Shown piece after piece: positions 17,392-26,837 of a stretch of 64,000 nucleotides of DNA. Source of the DNA: Cupriavidus malaysiensis (lineage in GTDB: Bacteria; Pseudomonadota; Gammaproteobacteria; Burkholderiales; Burkholderiaceae). The stretch lies in NCBI RefSeq assembly GCF_001854325.1, contig NZ_CP017754.1, positions 2,418,001-2,482,000 on the forward strand, written 5' to 3'. The notes beneath the pieces are model-generated. The model saw only the letters and a program-made list of their open reading frames with translations, was not told where the DNA came from and searched no databases. A program made the position numbers and the translations under genes. The first letter of the stretch is position 1. Every line of letters begins with the position of its first letter.

Positions 17392-19071
17392 ATGCTTGCT
17401 CAACCGCATACCAAGTACCGTCCGTTCCCGGCCGTCGACCTGAGCGACCGCCAGTGGCCGTCGCGCACCATCACCCGGGCCCCCGCCTGGCTCTCCACCG
17501 ACCTGCGCGATGGCAACCAGGCCCTGTTCGAACCGATGAACCGCGAACGCAAGCTGCGCCTGTTCGAGGAACTGGTGCGCATCGGCTTCAAGGAGATCGA
17601 GCTCGGCTTCCCCGCGGCCTCGCAGACCGACTTCGACATCGTGCGCGGCCTGGTCGACGGCGGGCGCATTCCGGCCGACGTCACGCCGATGGTGATCACG
17701 CAGCTGCGCGAGGACCTGATCCGCGAGACGGTGCGCAGCGTGGCCGGCGCGCGCCGGGCCATCGTGCATTTCTACAACGCCATCGCGCCGGCCTGGCGCG
17801 AGATCGTGTTCGGCATGAGCGTGCCGCAGATCGTCGCCATGGTGGAGCACCACGTGCGCCTGTTCAAGGCGTTGACCGCCGCGCACCCGGAAACCGAGTG
17901 GGTGCTGCAGTACTCGCCGGAAACGTTCTGCATGGCCGAACTGGAGGTCTCGCTGGAGGTCTGCAATGCGGCCATCGCCGCCTGGGACGCCGGTCCCGGC
18001 CGGCCGATGATCATCAACCTGCCGACCACGGTCGAGGTGTCCACGCCGAACGTCTTCGCCGACCAGATCGAGTGGATGCACCGGCGCCTGGACCGGCGCG
18101 AGCATCTCGTGCTGTCGGTCCACCCCCATAACGACCGCGGCACCGGCGTGGCCTGCGCGGAGCTGGCACTGATGGCCGGCGCCGACCGCGTCGAGGGCTG
18201 CCTGTTCGGCAACGGTGAGCGCAGCGGCAACCTGGATCTTGTCACCCTGGCCCTCAACCTGTACACCCAGGGCGTCCCGCCCGGGCTCGACTTCTCGGAT
18301 ATCGCCGGGGTGGCGCGCATCGTCGAGGCCTGCACCGCGCTGCCGATCCATCCGCGCCACCCCTATGTCGGCGACCTGGTCTTCACCGCCTTCTCCGGCT
18401 CGCACCAGGACGCCATCGCCAAGGGCTTCGCCGCGCAGGATCCGCACGGCATCTGGCGCGTGCCCTACCTGCCGATCGATCCCAAGGACCTGGGCCGCAC
18501 CTACGACAGCATCGTGCGCGTCAACAGCCAGTCGGGCAAGGGCGGCATCGCCTACCTGCTGGAGCGCGACCGCGGCATCGCCATGCCGCGCCGCATGCAG
18601 GTGGAGTTCAGCGCCGTGGTGCAGCGCCACGCGGACGCCAGCGAGACCGAGCTGAGCAGCGAGGACATCTGGAAGCTGTTCGTGGCCACCTACCAGGCGC
18701 CGCTGGAGCAGGGCGCCTACCGCTATCTCTCGCACGCGCTGCACGCCGCGCCGGCGGGCAACCGCATCGAACTGCGGCTCGCCGAGGGCGGAGATGGCCC
18801 GGCGGTGGCCCTGTCCGGCGAGGGCAACGGCCCCATCGACGCCGCCGTGGCCGCGCTGCCGGCGCCGGTGCGCATCGACCACTACGAGCAGCATGCGCTC
18901 GGCTCGGGCGCCGATGCCCGCGCGATCGCCATCGTGGAGATGGCGAGCCCGGACGTGGCCGGCAGCCGCTTCGGCGTCGGCATCCACGAGAGCACTACCA
19001 CGGCGTCGGTGCTGGCCACGCTGTGCGCCTTCAACCGGCTGCACAACCGGCTGCAGCCAGGGCAGGACTGA
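17392..19071 (+). CDS. leuA: 2-isopropylmalate synthase, long form
   Basis: A 559-residue enzyme that condenses acetyl-CoA with 2-oxoisovalerate in the first committed step of leucine synthesis. The active-site start LSTDLRDGNQALFEPM is present, with the metal-binding histidines in SVHPHNDRGTGVACAE and the family stretch GCLFGNGERSGNLDLVTLAL. The last roughly 130 residues form the LeuA regulatory domain, where leucine normally binds. The length matches the LeuA type 2 (IPMS2) group. The GAGA ribosome-binding site lies in a 12-bp RNA stem of the leader, so expression is probably leucine-controlled. It stands alone, without leuB/C/D nearby. Confidence 0.97.
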   Translation: MLAQPHTKYRPFPAVDLSDRQWPSRTITRAPAWLSTDLRDGNQALFEPMNRERKLRLFEELVRIGFKEIELGFPAASQTDFDIVRGLVDGGRIPADVTPMVITQLREDLIRETVRSVAGARRAIVHFYNAIAPAWREIVFGMSVPQIVAMVEHHVRLFKALTAAHPETEWVLQYSPETFCMAELEVSLEVCNAAIAAWDAGPGRPMIINLPTTVEVSTPNVFADQIEWMHRRLDRREHLVLSVHPHNDRGTGVACAELALMAGADRVEGCLFGNGERSGNLDLVTLALNLYTQGVPPGLDFSDIAGVARIVEACTALPIHPRHPYVGDLVFTAFSGSHQDAIAKGFAAQDPHGIWRVPYLPIDPKDLGRTYDSIVRVNSQSGKGGIAYLLERDRGIAMPRRMQVEFSAVVQRHADASETELSSEDIWKLFVATYQAPLEQGAYRYLSHALHAAPAGNRIELRLAEGGDGPAVALSGEGNGPIDAAVAALPAPVRIDHYEQHALGSGADARAIAIVEMASPDVAGSRFGVGIHESTTTASVLATLCAFNRLHNRLQPGQD

Positions 19072-19143
19072 CGCCGGCCTGGCCGGGACGTAGCGGTGGC
19101 CTGACGGCGGCACCCAGGCCGTACCACGGCTGCACCATGGCAG

Positions 19144-19167
19144 GGGAGGGCGGGGCGGCGCCCTCCC
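19144..19167 (+). terminator. Hairpin after leuA
   Basis: GGGAGGGC (19144-19151) pairs with GCCCTCCC (19160-19167) around an 8-base loop, 72 bases after the leuA stop. No T-run follows, so it could be a terminator helper or a stability hairpin. Confidence 0.35.
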
Positions 19168-19250
19168 GGCCTTCGCGAAACTGCTGCCACCACCGCAACT
19201 CAGCAAGCCCGGCTAAGTCCGGTGCGGGCCGCCGTGCCATACTCGGCGCC

Positions 19251-20063
19251 ATGAATCCAGCCCGCCCGGAAGACGTCTATCGCGAGCGCATCGCCCGCGT
19301 GCTCGCCGCGATCGTGCGCGCGCCGATGGACCCGCATCGGCTCGAAGACCTCGCTGCACTGGCGCATTTCTCGCCGTTCCATTTCCACCGCATCTACCGC
19401 AGCGTGACCGGCGAAACCGTCGCCGCCACCATCCGCCGCCTGCGCCTGGCGTGCGCCTCCCGCGCGCTCGGCCTGGGACGGCGCCCGGTCACGGCGGTGG
19501 CGCTGGAGGCAGGCTACGACAGCCCGCAGGCATTCTCGCGGGCTTTCCGCAGCTATGCCGGCACCTCGCCGCGGGCCTTCCGCGACAAGCTGGCCGGCTA
19601 TGGCGGCACGGTGCCGTCGGTGCGCCTGGAGACGGTGGCGCCGCAGGACCTGTGCGCGCTGCCGCACCACGGCCCGCCCGCCACCATCCCCCACACGCAC
19701 CGCCGCCTGCGCCGGCTGCTCGGCGCGCGCGAGGCGGCCGCCTGGCTGGGCCTGTCCTATGGCGACGCCGAGGCGCCGCCCGGTTTCCGCTACTACGTCG
19801 CCGCGGGCGGACTCGCCGGACCGCCGCCGGCACCGACCGAGGCGCTGGCGCTGCCGGGCGGCCTCTATGCGGTGCACCGGCTGGTGGGCCCCTACACGCA
19901 GATCGACGCCACCATCACCGCGCTGTACGGGCTCTGGCTGCCCGGCAGCGGCTATGAGCCCGACCACCGGCCGACGCTGGAGCGCTACCTGTCGAGGCCG
20001 CAGGACACCCCGCCGCAGGCGCGCGTGACCGAGCTGATGATCCCGCTGCGTGCGCTGGCATGA
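19251..20063 (+). CDS. AraC-type regulator with GyrI-like effector domain
   Basis: A 270-residue protein. The DNA-binding AraC module comes first (about residues 10-110: HRLEDLAALAHFSPFHFHRIYR, then VALEAGYDSPQAFSRAFRSY). A GyrI/Rob-like ligand-binding domain follows (about 125-270: VRLETVAPQDLCALPHHGP and GGLYAVHRLVGPYTQI). This order is that of Rob-type regulators that sense small hydrophobic molecules. The ATG at 19251 is used because the AraC domain begins right after it. It is a single gene between leuA and a secreted hydrolase. Targets unknown. Confidence 0.9.
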   Translation: MNPARPEDVYRERIARVLAAIVRAPMDPHRLEDLAALAHFSPFHFHRIYRSVTGETVAATIRRLRLACASRALGLGRRPVTAVALEAGYDSPQAFSRAFRSYAGTSPRAFRDKLAGYGGTVPSVRLETVAPQDLCALPHHGPPATIPHTHRRLRRLLGAREAAAWLGLSYGDAEAPPGFRYYVAAGGLAGPPPAPTEALALPGGLYAVHRLVGPYTQIDATITALYGLWLPGSGYEPDHRPTLERYLSRPQDTPPQARVTELMIPLRALA

Positions 20064-20162
20064 CGCCTGGCGCCTGACGCAGCGCCGCGGCGCCGATCCC
20101 GCTGATGCCTTTGCCTTTGCTTCTTCTTGTCTTCTCCGACCGTGAGTTCCGCTTCGACTGCC

Positions 20163-21215
20163 ATGTCCATGCCTATGCCCATGTCCCCGATCCGCCGGCA
20201 TCTTCTCCGCCTCTGCCTCGGCCTTGCCGTGCTGTGCGTCCTCGCGTCACCGGCGCGCGCCGCCGGCCTGCGCTGGTTCGAGGTGCCCGCCGATGCCGCC
20301 GGCCCGGCCTTGCAGGGTGCCCTGTGGTATCCCTGCGCGCAGCCCGCCGCGCCGCTGACGCTGGCGCCGCTGGTCATCCAGGCGGTCAAGGACTGTCCGC
20401 TGCGCGGCGAGCACCTGCCCTGGATCGTCATCTCGCACGGCACCGGTGGCTCCCGCCTCGGCCACCACGACACCGCCGCGGCGCTGGCCGACGCCGGCTT
20501 CGTGGTGGCGGCCATCGATCATCCGGGCGACAACTACCGGGACACCAGCGCGCAGCTCCGCCTGTCTTCCTTCCTCACGCGTCCGCAGGACCTGCGGCGG
20601 CTGATCGATTACCTGAGCGGACAGTGGGAGGAGCGCGGCCGCCTCGATGTGCCGGCGCTCGGCCTGTTCGGTTTTTCGCGCGGCGGCTACACCGGCCTGG
20701 TGGCGCTGGGTGCGGTGCCGGACTTCCGGCTCGGCCAGGCGTTCTGTGCCGAGCGCCCCGGCCTGCCGTTCTGCCGGGAGATGGAGCGCCCCGTGCCGGC
20801 GCCGCCCGATGCCGGCGGGCGTATCCGTGCCGCGGTGATCGTCGATCCGGTCGCGCTGTTCACGCCGGCCGGGCTGCGCGGCGTCACGGTGCCGATCCAG
20901 CTGTGGTCCTCGGCCCTGGGCGGCGACGGCGTGACGCCGGCCGGCGTGGCCGGCATCCGCGATGGCCTGCCGACCGCGCCCGAGTTCCATCTCGCCGCCG
21001 GTTCCGGGCACTTCAGCTTCCTCGCCCCGTGCGCCCCTGCCCAGGCCGGGGCCATGCCGGAACTCTGCCGCGACGGCGCCGGTTTCGACCGCGCGGCCTT
21101 CCACCGCGCCTTCAACGCCGAGGTGGTGCGCTTCTTCCGCACGCAGCTGATGCCGGCCGGCAAGCGAGGCGCGACGGACAAGTCCGCCGGAGGTGGAGGA
21201 AGCGCGGGCGAATAG
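20163..21215 (+). CDS. Secreted alpha/beta hydrolase (dienelactone-hydrolase/PAF-AH-like)
   Basis: A 350-residue exported enzyme. The leader MSMPMPMSPIRRH is followed by a hydrophobic core and probable cleavage after ASPARA. The body contains an HG oxyanion stretch (IVISHGTGGSRLGHHD), the nucleophile elbow GLFGFSRGGYTG, and a late AAGSGHFSF with the candidate catalytic His. The family includes predicted dienelactone hydrolases and PAF-acetylhydrolase-like esterases. The start is the ATG at 20163; a TTG at 20127 in frame would put unneeded residues before the signal peptide. Substrate unknown. Confidence 0.85.
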   Translation: MSMPMPMSPIRRHLLRLCLGLAVLCVLASPARAAGLRWFEVPADAAGPALQGALWYPCAQPAAPLTLAPLVIQAVKDCPLRGEHLPWIVISHGTGGSRLGHHDTAAALADAGFVVAAIDHPGDNYRDTSAQLRLSSFLTRPQDLRRLIDYLSGQWEERGRLDVPALGLFGFSRGGYTGLVALGAVPDFRLGQAFCAERPGLPFCREMERPVPAPPDAGGRIRAAVIVDPVALFTPAGLRGVTVPIQLWSSALGGDGVTPAGVAGIRDGLPTAPEFHLAAGSGHFSFLAPCAPAQAGAMPELCRDGAGFDRAAFHRAFNAEVVRFFRTQLMPAGKRGATDKSAGGGGSAGE

Positions 21216-21375
21216 CGGTAGACGAGGGGTAGACGAGGGGTACGGCGGGGCCGGGGGGTGAGGGCAGGCGCTGGCTGACCGTGGCGGGTGGATTCACACC
21301 ATCGGCTTCGTCTCTGTGCTCGCGTGCTGGACTACACCGTTGGCTTCGCTTGGGTGTGGCGCCTTGCTGAACCAC

Positions 21376-21411
21376 CCCTCTCCCCAACCCACTCCCCGTG
21401 CGGGGAGAGGG
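21376..21411. repeat. REP-like GC hairpin
   Basis: CCCTCTCCCC (21376-21385) pairs with GGGGAGAGGG (21402-21411), and a nested CTCCCCG-TG-CGGGGAG (21392-21407) competes with it. This type of CTCTCCCC/GGGGAGAG sequence recurs between genes in many beta- and gamma-proteobacteria. It lies between convergent genes and could also terminate transcription. Just upstream, at 21217-21241, GTAGACGAGGG occurs twice. Confidence 0.5.
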
Positions 21412-21488
21412 AGCCAAGACCGTGTGCCTGGCGATTGGTGTTGGCGCATCCCGTCGGCTTCGGCAAGCGCGTTGGGCTTCGGGCCGGC

Positions 21489-22583
21489 TCAGGCGGCGCG
21501 CGCCGCCGGGGCGGCGCCGGCGCGCCGGGCCACCAGTTCGCGCACGCGCGGAATCAGTTCGCGCCCGTAGTCGACGGCATCTTCCAGCGGATCGAAGCCG
21601 CGGATCAGGAAGGTGGTGACGCCGAGGTCGTAGTAGGCCAGCAGCGCCTCGGCCACCTGTTCGGGCGTGCCGACCAGGCCGGTGGAGTTGGAGCGGCCCC
21701 CGGTCTCCCGCGCGACCGCGGTCCACAGGCGCTGGTCGACACGGTCGCCCCGCTCGGCGGCCGCCAGCAGGCGGCGCGCGCCTTCGCTCTGCAGCGGGCC
21801 GCCGCGGCCCTGGCCCAGTTGCGCGCGCAGCGCGCGGGTGCGTTCGAGAATGCTGTCGGCACGCGCCCAGGCCTTGGCCTCGGTCGCCGCCAGCACGGGC
21901 CGCAAGGACACCGAGAAACGCACCGTGCGGCCATGCTGCGCGGCCGCCTGGCGCACGCGCGTGGTCAGCTCGCGCACCTGTTCCAGCGATTCGCCCCACA
22001 GGGCATAGACGTCGGCGTGCTTGCCGGCGACCGCGATGGCTGCCTCCGAGGCGCCGCCGAAATAGACCGGAACGTGTGGCGCCTGGGCCGGCTTGACTTC
22101 CGAGAAGCCCTGGCGGAAGCGGTAGTAGCGGCCTTCATGGTCGAAGGGCCGGTCCTCGGTCCAGATGCGGCGCAGGATGCCGAGGTATTCGTCGGTGCGG
22201 GCATAGCGTTCGTCATGCCCGAGATAGTCGCCATCGCGCTGCTGCTCGTCGTCGGAGCCGCCGGAGATGAAGTGGACGCCGAGCCGGCCGCCGCTGAACT
22301 GGTCGAGCGTGGCGATCTGCCGCGCCGCGAGCGTGGGGGCGGTGAAGCCGGGCCGGTGCGCCAGCATGAAATGGATGCGCTCGGTGACCGCGGCCGCATA
22401 CGAGACCGTCAGGGTGGCGGACGGGCCGGTGGAATGATGGGGAACGAGGATGCGGTCGAAGCCGGCCTGCTCATGGGCCCGGGCGAAGGCCCGCACATAA
22501 TCGCGGTCCACCGCCGCGCCGGCGGCAGGGTGGATCTCGGACTGCTTGCGGCTCTGGATCATGCCGATGAAATCGACGCTCAT
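21489..22583 (-). CDS. LLM-class flavin-dependent oxidoreductase, SsuD-like
   Basis: A 364-residue enzyme of the alkanesulfonate monooxygenase branch. Markers are DRDYVRAFARAHEQAGFDRIL, the SGGRLGVHFISGGSDDEQ loop after the beta strand, and YFGGASEAAIAVAGKHADVYALWGES. Such enzymes use reduced FMN and oxygen to cleave sulfonates or oxidise related substrates. The start at 22583 is backed by GGAGAA upstream; earlier in-frame codons read antisense-like, low-complexity sequence. No SsuE reductase or ABC transporter is beside it, so its physiological sulfonate is unknown. Confidence 0.85.
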   Translation of the reverse strand: MSVDFIGMIQSRKQSEIHPAAGAAVDRDYVRAFARAHEQAGFDRILVPHHSTGPSATLTVSYAAAVTERIHFMLAHRPGFTAPTLAARQIATLDQFSGGRLGVHFISGGSDDEQQRDGDYLGHDERYARTDEYLGILRRIWTEDRPFDHEGRYYRFRQGFSEVKPAQAPHVPVYFGGASEAAIAVAGKHADVYALWGESLEQVRELTTRVRQAAAQHGRTVRFSVSLRPVLAATEAKAWARADSILERTRALRAQLGQGRGGPLQSEGARRLLAAAERGDRVDQRLWTAVARETGGRSNSTGLVGTPEQVAEALLAYYDLGVTTFLIRGFDPLEDAVDYGRELIPRVRELVARRAGAAPAARAA

Positions 22584-22784
22584 GGGGTTCTCCGCAGGGA
22601 AGGGCGTCAGCCACCGCCGCTGCGGAGGCATGGCCAGGATGTCACTGCGAGGAGCGTACGCGAGCCCCGGTGCGGCGGGAACGAAGCAATCCGAGGCTCG
22701 ATATGCGGCGGCCGGGCGGCTCGCCGGCGGAGGCGCGCAGTTGCGCCGTGGCCGGCGCATGCCCCAGGGGGAGCCGACAGCGGC

Positions 22785-23621
22785 TCAGGCCGTCTCCTTG
22801 AGCCCCACCGAGCGGGACGCCGAGGGCGGAAGGAACTGCGGAATGGCGGTGCCGATCATGCTGAAGATATCGCCGCGCAGCCCGCCATAGACGGTCTGGC
22901 CCGCCGGGCCGGCATAGGTCGCCGTGCCGTCCCGCATGGTGTGGGCACCTTGCATGAAGGCCAGGAAGCCGTTGGCGCTGCCGGGATCCCGCGACAGGTC
23001 GAGGCGGCTGCCGTCCGGCTGCATATAGGAAACCTGCGCCAGCAGCGTCGCGTGGGCCTGTCGGCCCAGCTTCTTGAACAGGTCCATGAAGCTCACCAGG
23101 CCGTCGGCCTGCTGGCTGACGGCGTCGAGCTGGGCAGCGGACAGCGGCTTGCCGTCGGCCTCGGCCCAGCTCGCATAGCCGGCCACCGCATCGTCGTGGA
23201 ACGCCTGGGCGGCCTGCAAGAGCTCCTTGTTGCCATTGAGGAAGTCCTGCAGCCAGGCGCGATCGGCGTCGTCCAGGGTGTCCGACTTGACGACCAGGGA
23301 GCCGCGGCTGAGGGCGAAATCGAAGTGCGCATTGCCAAGATCCGGCCGCTGCTGCAGCAGCGACTGCATGGCGGGCACCAGGGCCTCGGCCATCTGCTCC
23401 GCGTCGCCGCCCATCTTCAAAGGCGCACCGAGGGCGCTCAGGTATCGATCGAGGCGAGAGTGGTCGTTGGGGTCGACCGCGCTCACGATGAGCGGCGACG
23501 CGGCATGCGCCGCCGATGACGGATCGGCCTGCGCGGCCGCGTTCGCTGCCTGGGCCAGGCTGGCGCCCGCATCGGATGCGGGCCATGCCGCGACGCCCGC
23601 GGCCTGGATGCTGAGGTTCAT
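22785..23621 (-). CDS. Protein of unknown function (278 aa)
   Basis: I do not recognise this protein. It has an Ala-rich first 45 residues with no typical signal peptide, then a mixed alpha-helical body. The C-terminal half includes YMQPDGSRLDLSRDPGSANG and ends with SRSVGLKETA. The start at 23621 has AGGGAAGAC upstream, a good ribosome-binding site. Codon use is as GC-rich as its neighbours. It is a single gene, divergent from the cytochrome bd operon, with no obvious partner. A secreted or type III-like N-terminus is possible, but nothing in the sequence proves it. Confidence 0.75.
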   Translation of the reverse strand: MNLSIQAAGVAAWPASDAGASLAQAANAAAQADPSSAAHAASPLIVSAVDPNDHSRLDRYLSALGAPLKMGGDAEQMAEALVPAMQSLLQQRPDLGNAHFDFALSRGSLVVKSDTLDDADRAWLQDFLNGNKELLQAAQAFHDDAVAGYASWAEADGKPLSAAQLDAVSQQADGLVSFMDLFKKLGRQAHATLLAQVSYMQPDGSRLDLSRDPGSANGFLAFMQGAHTMRDGTATYAGPAGQTVYGGLRGDIFSMIGTAIPQFLPPSASRSVGLKETA

Positions 23622-23804
23622 GTCTTCCCTGGGATTGTTCTTTCTGACTTTGCCTGTCGGTACTACGGCACTTCTTCGCGCGACTTGAGATCTGCACGCA
23701 CCCCGCCGGGCACCGTAACGCGCACAGGACCGGCCCCCGCCCCGCCGAACGCCGTCTGCGGCAAATCGTCGCGATTCCCCCCATGCCGCGGGATAAAGGC
23801 TTTT

Positions 23805-23826
23805 TCTCTTGATTCGCATCAAGAGA
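23805..23826. promoter_or_regulatory. FNR/ANR box upstream of the cyd operon
   Basis: TTGAT-TCGC-ATCAA (23809-23822) matches the FNR/ANR consensus exactly and extends to a 9-bp-arm palindrome (23805-23826). A -10-like TAGAAT lies at 23846-23851, which would place the start of transcription near 23858 and the box centre near -42, the class II activator position. Low-oxygen activation of cydPABX is therefore likely. The position is read from sequence; the regulation follows established knowledge of FNR. Confidence 0.8.
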
Positions 23827-23927
23827 GCGTTCGCCAGGCGGCCCATAGAATCCATGCGCCTGCCGACCGAGCCCATTCCCGCGGCGTCCGTGCGACCGGC
23901 GATGATTCGATCCGACCCCTTCCTTTC

Positions 23928-24104
23928 ATGTCTTCTGGTAATCAACAATTGGTGCGCCATCTCGCCATCGCTGTCGCGGTGAAGCTGATGGCGCTGGCAC
24001 TGCTTTGGTGGTGCTTCATCGACGGCCATCGTGTCGCCGTGGATGCGTCGCACGCCGCGGCGCACCTGGGAATGGCCTCGGCCGCGCAAGGGGGACAGCC
24101 ATGA
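23928..24104 (+). CDS. cydP: Cytochrome bd oxidase small subunit CydP
   Basis: A 58-residue single-span membrane protein (LAIAVAVKLMALALLWWCFI) placed directly before cydA. The size and the tail matching HRVAVDASHAAAHLG fit the CydP family found in beta- and gamma-proteobacterial cyd operons. The ATG of cydA overlaps its stop codon (ATGA), so translation is coupled. Its role in assembly or stability is not settled. Confidence 0.85.
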   Translation: MSSGNQQLVRHLAIAVAVKLMALALLWWCFIDGHRVAVDASHAAAHLGMASAAQGGQP

Positions 24105-25657
24105 TCTCCACGCACCTGGTCGACCTGTCCCGGTTGCAGTTCGCCGCCACCGCCATGTACCACTTCCTGTTCGTGCCGCTCACCCTGGGCATGGTCTGGC
24201 TGCTGGTCATCATGGAGAGCGTCTATGTGATGACCGGCAAGGTCATCTGGAAGGACATGACGCGCTTCTGGGGCAAGCTGTTCGGCATCAACTTCGCGCT
24301 CGGCGTCACCACCGGCATCACGCTCGAGTTCCAGTTCGGCACCAACTGGGCCTATTACTCCCACTACGTCGGCGACATCTTCGGCGCTCCGCTGGCCATC
24401 GAGGGCCTGATGGCCTTCTTCCTCGAATCCACCTTCATCGGCCTGTTCTTCTTCGGCTGGGACCGCCTCTCGCGCACCCAGCACCTGCTGGTCACCACCT
24501 TGATGGCGGTCGGCACCAACCTCTCCGCCCTGTGGATCCTGATCGCCAACGGCTGGATGCAGAATCCGGTCGGCGCCGCCTTCAACTGGCAGACCATGCG
24601 CATGGAGATGACCGACTTCTGGGCCGTGGTGTTCAACCCCGTGGCCCAGGCCAAGTTCGTGCACACGGTCTCGGCCGGCTACGTCACCGGCGCCATGTTC
24701 GTGCTGTCGGTCTCCAGCTGGTACCTGCTGCGCGGGCGCGACCTCGAGTTCGCCCGGCGCAGCTTCCGCGTGGCGGCAGCCTTCGGCCTGGCCAGCGTGT
24801 GCTCGGTGATCGTGCTCGGCGACGAGTCCGGCTACACCGTGGGCGAGGCCCAGCAGACCAAGATGGCCGCCATCGAGGCCATGTGGGAGACCGAGCCGGC
24901 GCCGGCCAGCTTCAACCTGGTGGCCGGCATCAACGAGGCCGCGCAGAAGAACGACTGGGCCATCGAGATCCCCTGGGTGATGGGCCTGATCGGCACGCGC
25001 TCGGTGACCAAGGAGATCCCGGGCATCCATGACATCAAGGTGCGCAACCGCGAGCGCATCCGCAACGGCATCCCGGCCGTGCTGGCGCTGGAGGCGCTGC
25101 GCGCCAACCCGGACGACGCCAGCGCGCGCCAGACCCTGGCAAGCCACCAGCAGGACCTGGGCTTCGGCCTGCTGCTGCGGAAATACACCACCGACGTGCG
25201 CCAGGCCACCCCGGCCATGATCGAGCAGGCGGTCAACGACACCGTGCCGCGCGTGTGGCCGATGTTCTGGGGCTTCCGCATCATGGTGGGCCTGGGCTTC
25301 CTGATGCTGGCGCTGTTCGGCCTGGCCTTCTGGACCACGCTGCGCCCGCAGCGGCTGGCGCCGCGCTGGCTGCTGCGCTGGGCGCTGTGCATGCTGCCCG
25401 CGCCCTGGATCGCCATCGAGCTGGGCTGGATCGTGGCCGAGTACGGGCGCCAGCCGTGGACCATCTACGGCGTGCTGCCCACCCACCTGAGCGTGTCCAC
25501 GCTGAGCGTGCAGAGCCTGTACGGCTCGCTGGCCGGCTTCCTCGGCTTCTACACGCTGCTGCTGGTCGTCGAGGTCTACCTGATGGTGAAGTTCGCCCGC
25601 CAGGGCCCGGGCAGCCTCGGCACCGGCCGCTACCAGTTCGAGCCGAGCCACGCCTGA
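24101..25657 (+). CDS. cydA: Cytochrome bd ubiquinol oxidase subunit I
   Basis: A 518-residue membrane subunit that oxidises ubiquinol and reduces oxygen. Residue His21 lies in SRLQFAATAMYHFLFVPLTL, another heme His in KFVHTVSAGYVTG, and the hallmark GRQPW is at EYGRQPWTIYGVL. The length is close to Escherichia coli CydA (522), which points to the long Q-loop type rather than the shorter cyanide-insensitive CioA. It starts in the end of cydP. The upstream FNR box suggests induction under low oxygen. Multiple hydrophobic segments are visible. Confidence 0.97.
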   Translation: MISTHLVDLSRLQFAATAMYHFLFVPLTLGMVWLLVIMESVYVMTGKVIWKDMTRFWGKLFGINFALGVTTGITLEFQFGTNWAYYSHYVGDIFGAPLAIEGLMAFFLESTFIGLFFFGWDRLSRTQHLLVTTLMAVGTNLSALWILIANGWMQNPVGAAFNWQTMRMEMTDFWAVVFNPVAQAKFVHTVSAGYVTGAMFVLSVSSWYLLRGRDLEFARRSFRVAAAFGLASVCSVIVLGDESGYTVGEAQQTKMAAIEAMWETEPAPASFNLVAGINEAAQKNDWAIEIPWVMGLIGTRSVTKEIPGIHDIKVRNRERIRNGIPAVLALEALRANPDDASARQTLASHQQDLGFGLLLRKYTTDVRQATPAMIEQAVNDTVPRVWPMFWGFRIMVGLGFLMLALFGLAFWTTLRPQRLAPRWLLRWALCMLPAPWIAIELGWIVAEYGRQPWTIYGVLPTHLSVSTLSVQSLYGSLAGFLGFYTLLLVVEVYLMVKFARQGPGSLGTGRYQFEPSHA

Positions 25658-25667
25658 GGAGACCGCC

Positions 25668-26810
25668 ATGCTTGACTATCCAACCCTGAAAATCATCTGG
25701 TGGCTGCTGGTGGGCGTGCTGTTGATCGGCTTCGCCATCATGGACGGCCACGACATGGGCGTGGGCACGCTGCTGCCCTTCGTCGGCCGCAGCGACGACG
25801 AGCGCCGCGTCATCATCAACACCGTGGGCCCGCACTGGGACGGCAACCAGGTCTGGTTCATCACCGGCGGCGGCGCCATCTTCGCCGCCTGGCCGCTGGT
25901 CTACGCCACCGCCTTCAGCGGCTTCTACTGGGCCATGCTGGCGGTGCTGTGGGCGCTGTTCTTCCGCCCGGTGGGCTTCGACTACCGCAGCAAGATCCAC
26001 CATCCCACCTGGCGCAGCGCCTGGGACTGGGGCCTGTTCGTGGGCGGCGCGGTGCCCCCGCTGATCTTCGGCGTGGCCTTCGGCAACCTGCTGCAGGGCG
26101 TGCCCTTCCAGTTCGATGCCTTCATGGTCTCCACCTACACCGGCACCTTCTGGCAGCTGCTCAACCCCTTCGCGCTGCTGTGCGGGGTGCTGTCCAGCGC
26201 CATGATCACCATGCACGGCGGCATCTACCTGGCGCACCGCACCGAGGGCGAGGTGCAGCGCCGCGCCCGGCGCGCCGCCGCCTGGGCCGCGCTGGTGGCG
26301 GTGCTGGCCTTCCTGGCCGCCGGTGCCTGGCTGCGCTGGGGCGGCATCGACGGCTACGCCATCACCTCGGCCATCGATCCGGCCGCGCCGTCCAACCCGA
26401 TGGCCAAGACCGTGGCGCGCAGCGCCGGGGCCTGGTGGGCCAACTACGGCAAGGTGCCGGCGCTGTGGCTGCTGCCCGCGCTGGGCGTGGCCGGCGCACT
26501 GGCCGGAGCCGCGCTGTCCGGGGCAGGGCGCACGCTGCTGGCCTTCGTCGCCTCGGCGCTGTCGCTGGCGGGCATCATCGGCACCGCCGGAGCGGCCATG
26601 TTCCCCTTCGTGATGCCGTCCTCCAGCCTGCCGCAGGCCAGCCTGACGATCTGGGACTGCGTGTCCAGCCACTTCACGCTGGGCCTGATGTTCTGGGTGG
26701 CGCTGATCTTCGTGCCCATCGTGGTCAGCTACACCGGCTGGGCCTACCGCGTGATGCGCGGCAAGGTCACCGCCGAGCATATCCGCGCCAACGAGCATTC
26801 GGCCTACTGA
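25668..26810 (+). CDS. cydB: Cytochrome bd ubiquinol oxidase subunit II
   Basis: A 380-residue membrane subunit. The N-terminus MLDYPTLKIIWWLLVGVLL and the DGHDMGVGTLLPF, GPHWDGNQVWFITGGGAIFAAWP motifs are typical of CydB. It starts 10 bases after cydA. Together with CydA and the small subunits it forms the bd oxidase. A pair of strong hairpins separates it from cydX. Confidence 0.97.
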   Translation: MLDYPTLKIIWWLLVGVLLIGFAIMDGHDMGVGTLLPFVGRSDDERRVIINTVGPHWDGNQVWFITGGGAIFAAWPLVYATAFSGFYWAMLAVLWALFFRPVGFDYRSKIHHPTWRSAWDWGLFVGGAVPPLIFGVAFGNLLQGVPFQFDAFMVSTYTGTFWQLLNPFALLCGVLSSAMITMHGGIYLAHRTEGEVQRRARRAAAWAALVAVLAFLAAGAWLRWGGIDGYAITSAIDPAAPSNPMAKTVARSAGAWWANYGKVPALWLLPALGVAGALAGAALSGAGRTLLAFVASALSLAGIIGTAGAAMFPFVMPSSSLPQASLTIWDCVSSHFTLGLMFWVALIFVPIVVSYTGWAYRVMRGKVTAEHIRANEHSAY

Positions 26811-26837
26811 TACGGACAGAGACAGCCAGACCCCTTC

